From: Paramecium sonneborni
Taxonomy: Eukaryota > Ciliophora > Oligohymenophorea > Peniculida > Parameciidae
Assembly (NCBI GenBank): GCA_905182985.1
Contig: CAJJDN010000120.1
Coordinates: forward strand, 1-64,000
Direction: 5' to 3'
DNA: 64,000 bases
In this document: in pieces, positions 24,646 through 38,300 of the stretch
How positions within the stretch are numbered: the stretch's first letter is position 1
Layout: every line of letters starts with the position of its first letter
The notes under the pieces: generated by a model
The model's database searches: none
What the model was told of the DNA's origin: nothing
What the model saw: the letters and a program-made list of their open reading frames with translations, nothing else
Translations under genes and position numbers: made by a program

Positions 24646-27509
24646 TATTTTGTTAATAAAGTCAGTAAACCAAATTTTCAACTATTTTTAGTAAATAATG
24701 AAATTTTTATTATTATTAAAGTATATATTTAGGATTAAGAAAGTGAATTAATAAGTAATTGAAATCTTTTGAATGAACTGGTAATAATTCATTACATAAA
24801 TTAAATGTAAAACAATCCTCAAGAAATAGTATTCTAGTATTCTCACTTATATCTTAGTATAATATATAAGAAGGAGTACATGATAGTAATTTATTGATTG
24901 TCATTGATACAGAAAATATGAGGGCTCTTTTCTTTTATTTTTTGAATAATCCCATCTTTGATAGAAGATACATTCGAAGAATTAACTTTAATAATATACT
25001 ACGTTAGATCTTGATTAAATTCTTATCCAACTATTTAATCAAATATAAGATATTAATTCCGAAAAAGAGTAAAATAAAAGATTTGAAAATTATAATATAA
25101 TAAATTTTAATCATTAAGTATTTAATTATATTTAATGAAAAATTAAAAATATATTTGTTGAAAATTTTTAATTTATATAAAATTAAAAATTAAGAAAAAT
25201 ATATATTTTTGTTTATTCAATATATAATCTGAGAAATAACAATGATATAAAATTAAATTTTAAATTATGTTAAAACAAAAACAATTGTTCTTTAAAAATA
25301 TATATTTAACAAATTAACTTGATATGATTAAATATTTAATTATGTAAAAATAAAATAATTTTCTTAAAAAACTTAATTTGATAAAAATTATAATACTATA
25401 AAATTAAATAAACAATCTTGATTTAAGAAAAATTAATCAAAAATTGAATGATTAATAATAAAAATATCAAAAATTTAAAAATTATTATTTAAAAATTTTT
25501 ACTTTTTCAAAATACCAAAGATTTTTATTCAGATTTTTTTTTTAAATCAAAAAAATCTTAAATTAACACCTTTTGCGAATCATTTCTCGGTTCTTGCAAC
25601 ATAACCTAGAAGTATAAGAAAATTTTGTTACAAAAAATATTATTGTTATTTCTATATAAAAAACAAAACTCGAAATCAAAATAAAAAAATGTGAAAAATG
25701 TTTAGATTATCTATTATTATGTAACTGACGAGAAAACTTTTCTAATGCACAAAGCCCAGCTAATAATATAAGAGAAATAATTTCAATCAACCCCTTTTTC
25801 CAGCCAACATCAACTTTTAATTTACTTTTTTAGAGACAGGCCATTTAAACTTAGAATACGTCCAAACAGTTAGCATAAGGATTAAGTATTGATTATTTGA
25901 TATAATCATAATATAGTCTGCTTTAAAAGATTTGAAAAATATTTATGAGGAAATTGTGAAAAGCCCACATTTTCTTTAATAACTTGTTTTTTAATTATAT
26001 TAATTTTTCATAATATTTATATATTAACTTTTTCATATTCTTGTAAAATCGTCAAAACTATCTTCTAAAATGCTGTGCATATGGCAAAAAAATGCAATAA
26101 ATGAAAGATGAGGTTAAGTTCCATGTTCTATATGCTACGCGCTTTCAACCTATAAATCATTATTCTTGCATAGATTGTAAATGCCTTAATAAATAAGATT
26201 CTTATCTTGAATATATGGCCCTTAAAAATTCCCTTCTTCAGTTTACAATTCTTTTTTCTGATCTTAACAATCTTCTTTTAATTGATAAATATAAAGTATA
26301 ATAAATATTAGTGTTACAAAGCTTTTACATATTCTTAATACTAGTACATCTTGAATATTTGAATTAAAATTAAGATTAACAATTTATTAATTAGTAGAGT
26401 CTACTATACTGAAATTCGTTGATGTAGTTAGGAAAATATCACTTAGTTTCTAACATTGACAATTAAATTCAAAAGTATCGTTCTTTTTATCTTTAATCAT
26501 TAGAAATTAATTAAATTTCTTAGATAATGTCTCATTACACACTAGATTTCCTATTCTTATATTGATTATGTATTAATGAACTAGAAGTAATTACTTTGGG
26601 ATTTTTAAAAAATGAATAAACTTGTATTTTGATTTGGCCCATCTAAGAGCAATTCCTTACAATTAACTTCCTCCCTTTTCCAGAGCTTAATCTGATTCCC
26701 TATTTCTATCCTACATCATGCATATCTAATGTTAGTATAAATATGAGTTGAATGATATATAATTGAAGAACAGTAAATTTTTTGATGTAAAAATTATATA
26801 AATATACTGAGGTTTAATTGAAAATGAATACTTAATGGTAACCGTATGAATTTGGAATTGCACCTATGGTGACAGCTTTATTTTGAGAGAAATGATATAA
26901 TGATTTTGTCCACCAAAAGAATTTTAAAATATGAATATAAAACAAGGAGATTCGTCTGTAATAGACAGATAGTATTATAAATATTTTTGAACCTTTCCAA
27001 GCATATGAATTAGAATAATTAGGATCTATTATAAACATTTATTATATATTTTTATAGCTTCATGATATTTTCCAAAAACTTACAGTAATATTCAATTATA
27101 AATTTATAGATAACCTCCTAATTAATATATAGAATATATTTTACAATAATATAATATTATAAGGCTTCATAATATTAATAAGACTTTTAAACTAAATATA
27201 ACCTCATAATTTTCTGGTTCAATTTATTATTATTAATCACTTGTTCTTTTGATTTTAGATATATTAACTCATGACTTTTTCATTTGCTTATATGTATTCT
27301 TAATGACTAAAATCATTTTTAATTTCTTATATAAAATTAGCATTTTTAGAATTTGCTTTTCAACAGATTAATTAAATTTTATATCCAATTTATTTACAAG
27401 AAATTGTATTAATTCGTTTTAAAATAAGTTATTATAAATATTCTTATAATAATAATCATTTAGAACTATATGAATATACTTTGATTCAAAGAACAAAAAG
27501 TAAAGTAAA
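24646..27509. other. Long gene-poor, very AT-rich interval
   Basis: 25,050-25,560 is almost pure A/T with repeated AAATTTAA-type words and no coding signal. Elsewhere only scraps appear: near 26,825-27,040 the plus strand has WQPYEFGIAPMVTALF followed by TGA and then in-register fragments (YNDFVHQKNFK), suggesting a small relic. No tRNA or rRNA was recognised. Confidence 0.4.
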
Positions 27510-27780
27510 TTGTTTAATATGAACAAAAGGATCTGGAAAATTAACCTTTTTCATTTCAATTTTGACCTGTATGGTCTTATTACTGATATAAATTTGTTAT
27601 TATTTAATTTTAACTGGCAAGATAGAACAAAAAAAAATTCTTTCAGACAAGTATATAAAATACTACCAGAATTGGTTTTTTATAGCGACGGAGTTTGGTG
27701 GGTATTTAGAAGACGAAAAGAGAAGAAGAGGAGATTCAATATTTATGAATAACCATATATCAAATTTTATTACAAGATAA
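27510..27780 (+). pseudogene. Short plus-strand coding fragment, two competing frames
   Basis: One frame reads MFNMNKRIWKINLFHFNFDL and later FYSDGVWWVFRRRKEKKRRF. An overlapping frame reads KGSGKLTFFISILTCMVLLL and later LSDKYIKYYQNWFFIATEFG. Each looks coding in part, so the region is probably a broken or intron-containing gene end. The GSGK string by itself is not enough to call a P-loop ATPase. Confidence 0.25.
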
Positions 27781-28375
27781 CAATGATTTTGTCAATATAG
27801 TTTTTGTCTAGTAAATGGGTTGAAAGAGAAAATACAAAAACAACTTGCTACGAATATCTGATTTTAGGAATCTAGTATTTGGATCATAAGGAATGATTTA
27901 AAATTGATAAATCATAAAATTAATGAAGGTGTTTAATAATTGATCCATTCACTAATTATTATTTTTACATTAGGAATGAAATAATTTGTATATTGATGTA
28001 ATAGACTTTGGATAAGTGTTAAGTTTGAAATCTCTATAAATATTTTTTAGTTTTTTTCTCATTGGTATGCTTGACAAATATTAAAATACAATCCAGCATT
28101 ATTCAAGTCTTATAATTCCGAATACCTTCTGTCATGATAACTAAATTTATTTAAATATTAAGTATAATTCCTTCATTTTCATTTTCTTTTCCAAAAGCTC
28201 TTAGAATACTTATTGTAATTATTTTTAAATAGGATTATATTCTCCACTACTAATTGAGAATTGCTACATAAACTTTGAATGACATCTATAATCTTTTAAG
28301 TCTTTACTAAATTTCTTGCTGACTCTCCTTTTCTTTCTTATCGAAAGGGAATATTGGAGACTTCTCCAGAACAAA
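27781..28375. other. Spacer, no gene seen
   Basis: Sequence between the fragment at 27.5-27.8 kb and the stop of the minus-strand repeat gene. Only short open stretches in both directions. Confidence 0.35.
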
Positions 28376-29735
28376 TCATAGAATACTTTATTAGAAATAA
28401 TAAACATAATTGGCATTGTTTAGGTGATTTCCTTTATTTAACAATTCAATTACCTCATTTTGTTTTCCTTATTTTTCTAAATTTCTTTAATTAATAAATT
28501 AATGCATAAGAACTTGTTTCATTCCAAAAATCAATAACTTCTTCCCCTTTCCTTTATTATGTTATTCCTGTGAATTTTAAGAATTATATTTAAGATTTAA
28601 GCTAAAAGCGTTTGATTTAATAATATCCTTACCTTTATTTTAATAGAATTGTATATTATCACTCTTATATTTATTTCCAAAATTCCAACAATCAAGAACT
28701 TCTTTCAAATTACCAAATTTTATAAAACCTTGTCTAATTGTTAGTAATTTTATTTACTTTTCTCTTCGTAAAAATAAATATTAGTTTTTTTATTTTCAAC
28801 TCCTATATTCCAAAATTTAATTAATTCCATAAATTTCCTATCCTTGAATGTAATTAATATTTTTTATCAATAAGATTAATATTTTTTCTAAAATTATATT
28901 TTAAAATATGCCTTTTTTATAAAAAATGTAATATCTTCAAAATTTTCTATTAATTCCTTCATCCCAACTTAAATTAACTTCATCATATCTTTTTAATCTT
29001 TTTAAAATTATATTTTAATTTGATTTTTAGTAATGTACGAGCTAATATTAATGTTGTTGTACTATAATAATTATGTTATATTTAATGCTTTTTCTAAATT
29101 TTAATAAAGGCACTTACATTTTTCTTCATAAAAAGTACATTTAAAATATGAATTTTTATCCTTATTATTTAAAATTCCATAATTCCAGCATTCTATAACT
29201 TCATCCATTTTACCTTATTTCTCTATGCAAATACATAAATTTAAAAATATTATTTTAAAATACCTAATTTGGAATAAAAAAATGAATTAAGATTGTTCAT
29301 TTCAATTCCTTTTTTCCAACATTAAATAGATTCTTTTAATTTATTGTTTCTCTCTAAATATTCTCCTTTAAGATAATTTTGTTTTACTACCCATGAATTA
29401 TATATATAATTCTTTTATTGTTGAATCCTTATTCTTTCTTCAATTGATTCCATAATTAATTCTTCCAATCTCAAACTTATTATTATTAGGATAAATATTC
29501 ATTTTCATCCTATTAGTAATCTAAAATTATATTGATTAAAATATACATTTTCAGTAATCATTACCCTATAAACAATTTTCTTAACACTTTTCCCAACACT
29601 AGTGTGAAAAATCCTTCAATTCATTTCAGGTCTTAACTTTAAATATGAATCATAGTATTATCTTTTAAGAATATATGGACAAGCATTTCCTTTGTTATTC
29701 TCAATTTATTAATTGCAGATTAAAATTGATTCTTC
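28376..29735 (-). CDS. Helical-repeat protein with recurrent W-N/K-x-G units
   Basis: The TGA is at 28378-28376. Reading upstream, about six degenerate units of 35-45 residues recur: EEVIDFWNET, FMELIKFWNIGVENKK, DEVIECWNYGILNNKDKNSY and KESIQCWKKGIEMNN. Each pairs an amphipathic helix ending in I..[CF]W with a turn containing G and N, then a Y/F-rich second helix, so the fold is probably TPR- or Sel1-like alpha-solenoid. The N-terminal part reads ELEESILICNQQIENNKGNA. Small introns or frame breaks separate the units, and I could not close the whole frame, so the start near 29,735 is approximate. It lies just downstream of, and on the same strand as, the TPR gene. Confidence 0.45.
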
Positions 29736-30189
29736 CAGTTCATTTTACTAATTATATTTTACTAATTTATATATAAATCTAGAATTCAGTAAGGCATTTA
29801 AGATCGACACAGAACTAATGAAAGGAAATAGGTAACTTTTTTTTCGTTGATAATAATGATTCAAATTAATTAGAGACAAAATAGATGGGTAGATTTTTCA
29901 AAAGATTTAAAGAAGTCCATAAGAAATTAATAAAAGGGAAAATAATTATACGCGCAAATGAGGATATGATATTACATCCAAAATATTTATTCATTAAGAA
30001 AAATGCTCACCCATAATAATAATGTAAACTTGGTTAATCCGAAAAGTTCTTAGAGATTGATATATTAATATAAGATTGAAATCTTAAAGTTATGACGATT
30101 ATCAGATTTAATATTATTCAATTAACTATAAGATCAAAATTAAAAATTTTAAAATATCCAAACAAATATTAAAAATGTAAAAATATGGC
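29736..30189. other. Intergenic spacer between two minus-strand repeat genes
   Basis: AT-rich DNA with short open stretches only. It separates the TPR gene's stop at 30,190 from the 5' side of the helical-repeat gene and may hold the promoter of the latter. Confidence 0.35.
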
Positions 30190-33100
30190 TCAATTTTCTA
30201 ATGGTTCCCTCTTTAACTATTTTAATAATTTAATATGATCATAAAATTATAATAATTCTTCATATCGATTTAACTTTTTCAATGTTAATGCTAATATGAT
30301 TTCAAGTAAATTTTACCTTTATGAATACATGCTTCATCAAATTCCGGATTTTTTAAAATTGCAAAGTCATAAAATTATAATGCTTCTTCAAATCGATTGA
30401 ATTTAAGTAATAGATTTGCTAAATTATATGATCAAGTAAATTTCACCTTTATTATTATATACATTAGCAGTTTCTGGATTTCTTTAAATAGCAAAATCAT
30501 AATATTCTAATGCTTCTTCAAATCGATTTAACTTAAGTAATAGATTTGCTAAATTATATTTTCAAGTAAATTTTACCTTTATTATTAAATGCATTAGCAT
30601 TTTCAGGATCTATTTAAATGGCATAATCATAATATTTTAACGCCTTTTCACATTGATTAAGTTGTTTTAATGTATTTGCTATGTTATATTATCAGGTGAA
30701 TCTTACCTTTATTAAAATAAGCTTTGTAATCTTCAGGGTTTTTTTATATTGCATAATCATAATTTTCTAATGCTTCTTCAAAACGATTTAACTTAAGAAG
30801 TAGATTTGCTAAATTATACATTCAAGTAAACTTTACCTTTATTATTATATAAATTAGAATTGTCTGGATTAATTTGAATTGCAAAATTATAATATTCTAA
30901 TGCTTCTTCGAATCGATTTAATTTTTCTAATGTATTTGCTAAATTATATATTCAAGTAAAATTTACCTTTATTAGAAAAAAATTTGGCACCTTCAGGATT
31001 TTTTTAAATCGCATAATCGTTATATTATAATGCTTCTTCAAATCGATTTAACTTAAGTAATAGATTTGCTAAATTATAGTTTCAAGTAAATTTTACCTTT
31101 ATTATTAAATGCATTAGCATTTTTAGGATTTATTTAAATTGCATAATCATATTATTGTAGTGCTTCTACTAATCGATTTAACTTATCTAATGTAATTGCT
31201 AGATTTAATAATCAAGTTAAAATTTTACCCTTATAAAAATACGCATCAGCAAATTCTGGATTTTTTTTGATTGCATAATCATAATATTTTAAGGCTTCAT
31301 CAAATCGATTCAACTTATCTAATGCATTTGCTATAGTTAATATACAAGTAAATAACCTTTATTATTATATATATTAGCATTTTCAGGATTTATTTAAATT
31401 GCATAATCATAATATTGTAAGGCTTCTTCAAATCGATTTAATTTCTCGAATATCATTGCTATAATTAAAATAAAAATTACCTTTATTATTATATATATCA
31501 GCATTTTCAGGGTTTTTTTAAATTGCATAATCATAATATTGTAAGGCTTCTTCAAATCGATTTAATTTCTCGAATATATTTGCTATATTTTTAATTAATT
31601 TAATTTACCTTTTCTAAAATAAGCATAGTAATCTTCAGGGTTTTTTTAAATTGCATCATTGAAACATTATAATGCTTCCTCAAATCGATTTAAATTCCCT
31701 AATATAATTGCTATATTTAAAGAAAAAAAATTACCTTTATTATTATACACATCAGCATTTTCAGGATTATTTTAAATTGCTAAATCATTTTACTACAAAC
31801 CTTCCTCAAATCTATTCAGTTTTTTTAATGTAATTGCTATATTTAATATCAGGTAAATTTTACCTTTATTATCATATATATCAGCATTTTCCGGATTTTT
31901 TTAGATTGCATAATCATAGTATTGTAATGCTTCTTGAAATTGATTTAAATTGTGTAATGTAATGGCTAAATTGAATGATGAAGTAAATTTACCTTTATTA
32001 AAATAAGCTTTGTAATCTTCAGGGTTTATTTACATTGCTTTATCGCAATATTATAATGCTTCTAAAAATCGATTTTAATTCTATAACGTAATAGCTATAT
32101 TTAATAATCAAATAATTCACCTATATTATTATAGATATCAGAATTTTCTGGATTTTTTTAGATTGCATAATCAAAATATTATAATGCTTCTTCAAGCCGA
32201 TTTAATTTTTCTAAAGTATTAGCTATATTATATGATCAAGTATAATTTACCCTTATTAAAATAAGCTTTGAAATCTTCAGGGTTTTTTTAAATTGCAAAA
32301 TCATAATATTATAATGCTTCTTCAAATCGATTTAATTTCTCCAATGAATTAGCTAAATTGTATTTTAATCTAATTTTACCTTTATTAGAAAAAGCTTTGT
32401 AATCTTCAGGGTTTTTTTAAATTGCATAATCATAATTTTGTATCGCTTCTTCAAATCGATTTAACTTATGTAATATATTCGCTATAAATTTCTCAATTAA
32501 ATATTACCTTTATTAATATACGCAGTTGTATAATCAGGGTTTTTTTAAATTGCAAAATCATAATATTATAATGCTTCTTCAAATCGATTTAATTTCTCCA
32601 ATGTATTAGCTATTTTGTATTATCTATTAAATTTTACCTTTATTAGATAAAGCTTTGTAACCTTAAGGGTTTTTTTAAATTGCATAATCATAATTTTATA
32701 ATGCTTCTTCAAACCGATTCAATTTATTTAATATACTTGCTATATTTTTATCAAGGAAATTTTACCTTTATTAATATAAGCAGCAGCATATTCAGGATCT
32801 TATTTAATTGCATAATCACAATATTATAATGCTTCTGCAAATCGATTTAATTTTTCTAATGTAATTGCTAGATTTACTTTCCAAGTAAATTTACCTTTAT
32901 TATTATATGTATCCGCTTATTAAGAATTTTTTTAAATTGAATAATCATAGTACTTTAATGCTTCTTCTAATCGATTTAATTAATCTAATGTAATAGCTAA
33001 GTTTCATAATCAAGTTAATTTACCTTTATTATAATATATATCAGCATTTTCCGGTTTTAAATAAATTGCATAATCATAATTTTACAATGCTTCTTCAAGT

Positions 33101-34498
33101 CGATTTAGCTTTTTTAATATTATTGCTATAATAATTATTTTATAAATTTAACCTTTATTAATGTACGCATCATCAAATTCAGAATTTTTTTAAATAGAAT
33201 AATTATAATATTATAATGCTTCTTAATATCGATTCAACTTATCTAGTGTGTTTGCTATATTTAGTAATCAACTAAAATACCTTTATTATTATATATATCA
33301 GCATTTTCAGGATTTAAATTAATTGCATAATCATAATATTTTAATGCTTCTTCAAATCGATTCAACTTATTTAAAATAATTGCTAAATTAAAAAAAAAAA
33401 TAACTAACCTTTATTATTATATATGTCAGCATTTTCTGGACTTTTTTAAATTGCGTAATCATAATTTTATAATGCTTCCTCAAATCGATTTAAATTCTCC
33501 AATATCATTGCTAAATTATTTTAAAAAGTAAATTTACCTTTATTATTATATGCTTCTGCATAGTCAGGATCCTGTTAAATTGCATAATCATAATTTTATA
33601 AAGCTTCTTCAAGTCGACCTAACTTCTCTAAGATCATTGCTAAATTACTTAAACAAATAAACTTACCTTTATTATTATATGCTTCAGCATAGTTAGGATT
33701 TCTTTTAATTGCATAATCATAATTTTATAATGCTTCCTCAAATCGATCTAAATTCTCTAATGTAATTGCTAGATTATTTTAATAAGTAAACTTACCTTTA
33801 TTATTATATGCTTCTGCATAGTCAGGATCCTGTTAAATTGCGTAATCATAATTTTATAAAGCTTCTTCAAGTCGATCTAACTTCTCTAAGATCATTGCTA
33901 AATTACTTAAACAAATAAACTTACCTTTATTATTATATGCTTCAGCATAGTTAGGATTTTTTTAAATTGCTTAATCATAATTTTATAAAGCCTCCTTAAA
34001 TCGATCTAATTTCTCTAATATTATTGCTAAATTGCACTTAACATGTAAATTTACCTTTATTATTATATGCTTCAGCATAGTTAGGATTTTTTTAAATTGC
34101 ATAATTATAATTTTATAATGCTTCCTCAAATCGATCTAAATTCTCTAATGTAATTGCTAGATTTTATATTAGGTAAATTTACCTTTATTATTATATGATT
34201 CAGCATAGTCAGGATTTTTTTAAATTGCATAATCATAATATTATAATGCTTCATCAAATCGATTCATCTTATTTAATATAATTGCTAGATATCATTACCC
34301 TTAAATATTACCTTTATTAAAAATCTCTTTGTAATCTTCATCATTTTTTTTAAATGCATGATTATGGTATTATAATTATTCTTAAAATTGATTTATGTTC
34401 AATAATGTATATTCTATAGTTATTAATAAATCAAATTTACCATTTTTCTAATATAAATCATGTTATGCTTTATTTATATATCCACCAGCACCTAACAT
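30190..34498 (-). CDS. TPR-array protein with an intron in nearly every repeat
   Basis: The ATG at 34498 starts MLGAGGYINKAQHDLYQKN and the TGA is at 30192-30190. Between them are about 33 tetratricopeptide repeats of 34 residues with consensus LNRFEEALQYYDYAIQKNPD then A.IYNNKA. Each exon of about 102 nt is separated by a GTAA...TAG-type intron of roughly 23-30 nt. The intron falls at the same site, after the first G of the Ala codon following NK (NK-G|CN), i.e. phase 1. TPR arrays form superhelical protein-binding scaffolds; no other domain is visible, so partners are unknown. The last repeats become irregular and end in LKREPLEN. I followed the first three exons and the last exon in full; the rest was read by pattern, so an internal break cannot be excluded. 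Confidence 0.8.
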
Positions 34499-35349
34499 TT
34501 ATTTTATAATTGAAAATCTTAATTATTCTTAATAATTTTCACATAAAACTTTGTTTTATGAGTTTTTATTACTTAATTTAATCACTTTTTTTTTTTCCAC
34601 CCACATTTTTATCAGCTATATTAATGTATTACTCTTGAATTTCTCTTTTAGATGCATTTCAATTTATATTTCTTTTTAACTCTTCCTAAAATAAATACTT
34701 GAAGCAATTTTTTCTTTCAAAAGAGTTAATTACAATTTTTCTGATTGAAGAGATTATTACAACATATCTTTCATTATTTTATACTTTTTCTTTTATTGCT
34801 TCTTTTGAAATTATGATTAACACATGCTTTATAAGATCATAAAACTTATTTGTTTTAATTGTATATTTAACAATTAATTATATATATAATACTTTTTATA
34901 ACTTTCAACATATTACAATAAAAAATTTCATTAAATTGCCAATAAAAGTTTTTTATGACTTTCTGAAAATGTATTATTTTTTATTCTTGTCTGTTTATAT
35001 TAATATTAAACATTGCTACTTAATTTTCTTTATATTAATAAATAATGCCCTTATTCGATTCTATTTAATGAGTATTGCACTGAAAATATTTAATATTATA
35101 GAGAAGCTTTATGCAAACAAATAGCACGGATAATATATTAAAATAACCATCACCACTACAAATAAATAATTTAGTATTAACATCATTTATATACTAACAT
35201 TTTTCAACCCTTCTACCATTTTATTTATAATATCCTTAAAACTTTACTTTACAACCGCTGATTGACGATAAATATATTAAATTACCTCCAATAGTTTTCC
35301 CAAGGTTCGACTCATAATCTTATTTTTTATCCTTTATTATATATTCCAC
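34499..35349. other. Interval upstream of the TPR gene
   Basis: AT-rich DNA between the TPR gene's start and the end of the Cys-rich receptor-like gene. Short open stretches exist on both strands (for example near 34,936-35,124) but none has convincing codon character. The promoter of the TPR gene should lie here. Confidence 0.35.
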
Positions 35350-38300
35350 TCAATTTTGTAGACTATCCATATCAATAACCCTTCCAAGCACCATATTTTA
35401 ACTGTTCTCAATCAAACTTTCCATATCACTCAAATTTTCTAGCATTTCTAAATTGTAATTGATTACAGAATATTAATCATTCTTCATATTTTTACTATTT
35501 TTAATAATTAGGTTTATTAGATTCGACATTTTTAAGATTCTTCCTTGCTACATATAGATAATTTTTTTGTCTTCGGTAATTTTATGTAATAATCCTTCTG
35601 AATTAAGGGAGAAGTAGAATGAATTTTTGATGGTTGCCAACCTAAAATTGCCCGAATAATTTATTTTTCTTTTTCTTATCGTATTTCATCAATATCATAT
35701 TTATCATTTTTTAATGGCTTCATTTAATTCATATTAATATGAAACTTTCCTTATTTATATCATCTATTCAATATTTGATCTATGCATATTGATAATTACT
35801 TTCGACAGTAAAATCTTTTTAGCCTAACTGATTGCTCATCAAATGTATCTTAGTTTAAAGCAATCATAAAATGTTCAAAGTTAAACAAATAATAACTAAA
35901 AGCTTCAGAATAGATTAGTTTTTCATTTTGATTAAGCATTTCAAAATAAAAGGAAGTAATTTGGAATTTAAACTAATAACTCTTTTTTCTATACAAGAAA
36001 CTGTTTGTTTTTCTTAAGTTGTAAGACTTTTTAAAATAATTTGCCAATATTTCTAAATTTTATTCGCTTTGTATGCAATTAATTTTTTTTGTATTAAACT
36101 ATAACGAAATTAAGAATAATAGTGAATTTAGATTATTGAATAAAATTTTAAATATGAATAATTAATATCAAATATTATAATTATTTGATTCTGCATTTTC
36201 CTCATATTCAAACACTTCTAATTTTGTTTTTAATTTTTTTAGTAATTTGTAATTATTATTTTTATTAATGCTATTGTATACTATCTCTGTTATTATTGAA
36301 AACTTTCTTAATCAAATTCTAAATCATTTTGAAAATTGAAAATAAGTACATTAAAATTCCAGCAACCAAAATACAAAATTCAACAAAAATTGCAAAAATG
36401 ACTAAAGATATTATCAACCAACCTAAAATAACTTTGTTTTATTCTATAAATTTTATAGTTATTTGGTCATTCATAGAAAATAAATAAAATAATTAAAATA
36501 ATTGAGCTTAAACAAAAATTGGATATTAATTCTATAATAAATTACTTTTTAGAATTATATGGATTATCATAAAATAAAAGTAAAAAGCGCAAAGAGCTAG
36601 ATAAATAACATAAACTAACTTAAAGAAGAGGAGTATAATAGTAATTTACCATAAAATAGATGTATAAAATCTTACTTATTTATCCAAAGTATAAATAATA
36701 ATAACCATATTATTTTTCAGTATCAATATCTTCATAATAAACTCCATATAGATCTTCAAAGTGCTTACTTTAGGCTTTAAGTTTATGAATATTCAATACT
36801 TAATATTGCCGATATAATTAAAATATAATGACTCCAATCGTTATTATAGCAAAAAATGAATTAAAACCTACTATTATATTTGAAGATCCATTTGAAAATG
36901 ATAATTAAAGCTGAATCGCTAATGTACAATATGAATTCATATGAAAATTTAAAGATTTCTTTTTAAAAATAAAATAAATTTTGATTGAATTAAAATTTTT
37001 GATTTTAATATCTAATAAACACAATTAGATTGTTTATTTAAATTAATTTATCAAATGAGTGGAATGTTATTTAAAAGTCTAAGTTATAAATTGTAAATAA
37101 AAATTTGATTTAATTTATACTTTATGATTTTCTTTATTTGGTTGTTTTTTAACTTTTTAGATTATCTAAATATTAAAAATACTAAATTGCTTAACTTTTA
37201 TAATAATCTTTTACTTAAATACATCATTAAGAAAATAAAAAAACTAATAACAAATATAATTTATTGAATAGAGAAGCAAAGAGAAGGCTATGAACATAAA
37301 TGGAGTTTGTATGTTATTGAAAAATAAAGGGTCTATTCCTTTTTCTTTAAATCTCTTTGGAGCTTCAAAATAATAATTAGAATCTGGCTAATTTAATCCC
37401 TAATAAGTTGGAAGGCTTACAAAAGATGACCAATCACTTTTTAAAAAGAATATTTCCACATTAAAAGGATAATTTACATTAAGGAAATAAAAATTATTGA
37501 TCCAACTTAGTATTTCTAAAACTGCCCATAAGCAATTAAATAGGTTTAATAGAATAGATATAGGAATCATTATCAAAAAGAAGAAACTAAATGATTCTTA
37601 AACACTTTGAATATAATACTTTTAAGAGATTTGATTCTAATCTAAATAAGTATTCTCATTTGGTGGTATATAATATTCATTAATTTTATCTTAACTTAAA
37701 ATTTATCTATAAATTTGATTTGCACGAATATAATTTAATTTAACATGAATTATGTTGAATTTATAGACTGACTTTGTAAATTCAAATGATAATCTATAAG
37801 TTAATTGATTAATTTAGGTACAATTATAGTTGTAATATTGAATATCTATGTTATCTATATTAACATTAGGTATTGCATAAAAGATTTAAATCAGATGATT
37901 ATTTAATTGTTAAATCATAAGTATTATTTCCTTTGAATTGACAATCTTTAAATTTATTAAATTCATCATCTAAATATTCTAAATTGCATTATGAATCACA
38001 ACCATCACCATTCTTCAAGTTATGATCATCGCATTATTCATAAAATTGAACTTAAATTCCATCACCACAAATAGAATTGCATTTTTTAATCTTTATATCA
38101 GCAAATAAACCAGGAGTAGATTCACAAAAATCACAATCCTCTCTGAAGCATGATGTACACAAATTTGATTATAAATTACAATTAATACAATTCTAATCGC
38201 ATTTGAGGCATTTATCTTCTACTGCATAATAACCATCTATACATGATAAGCATATTAAATTGATTCCATCTAAATTTGTGCACTTTTTACACTCTTTATC

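Noticed and set aside
27540..27600. GSGK string as a P-loop of an ABC-type ATPase
   Set aside because: The surrounding residues are hydrophobic and do not fit Walker A context, and the frame competes with another open frame.
30190..34498. CRISPR-like array (regular ~130-bp repeats with spacers)
   Set aside because: The periodic units translate into TPR exons separated by GT...AG introns in a eukaryotic gene; the repeats are degenerate at the DNA level.
34936..35124. 62-codon plus-strand ORF
   Set aside because: Strongly hydrophobic, A/T-driven composition and no continuity under the ciliate code.
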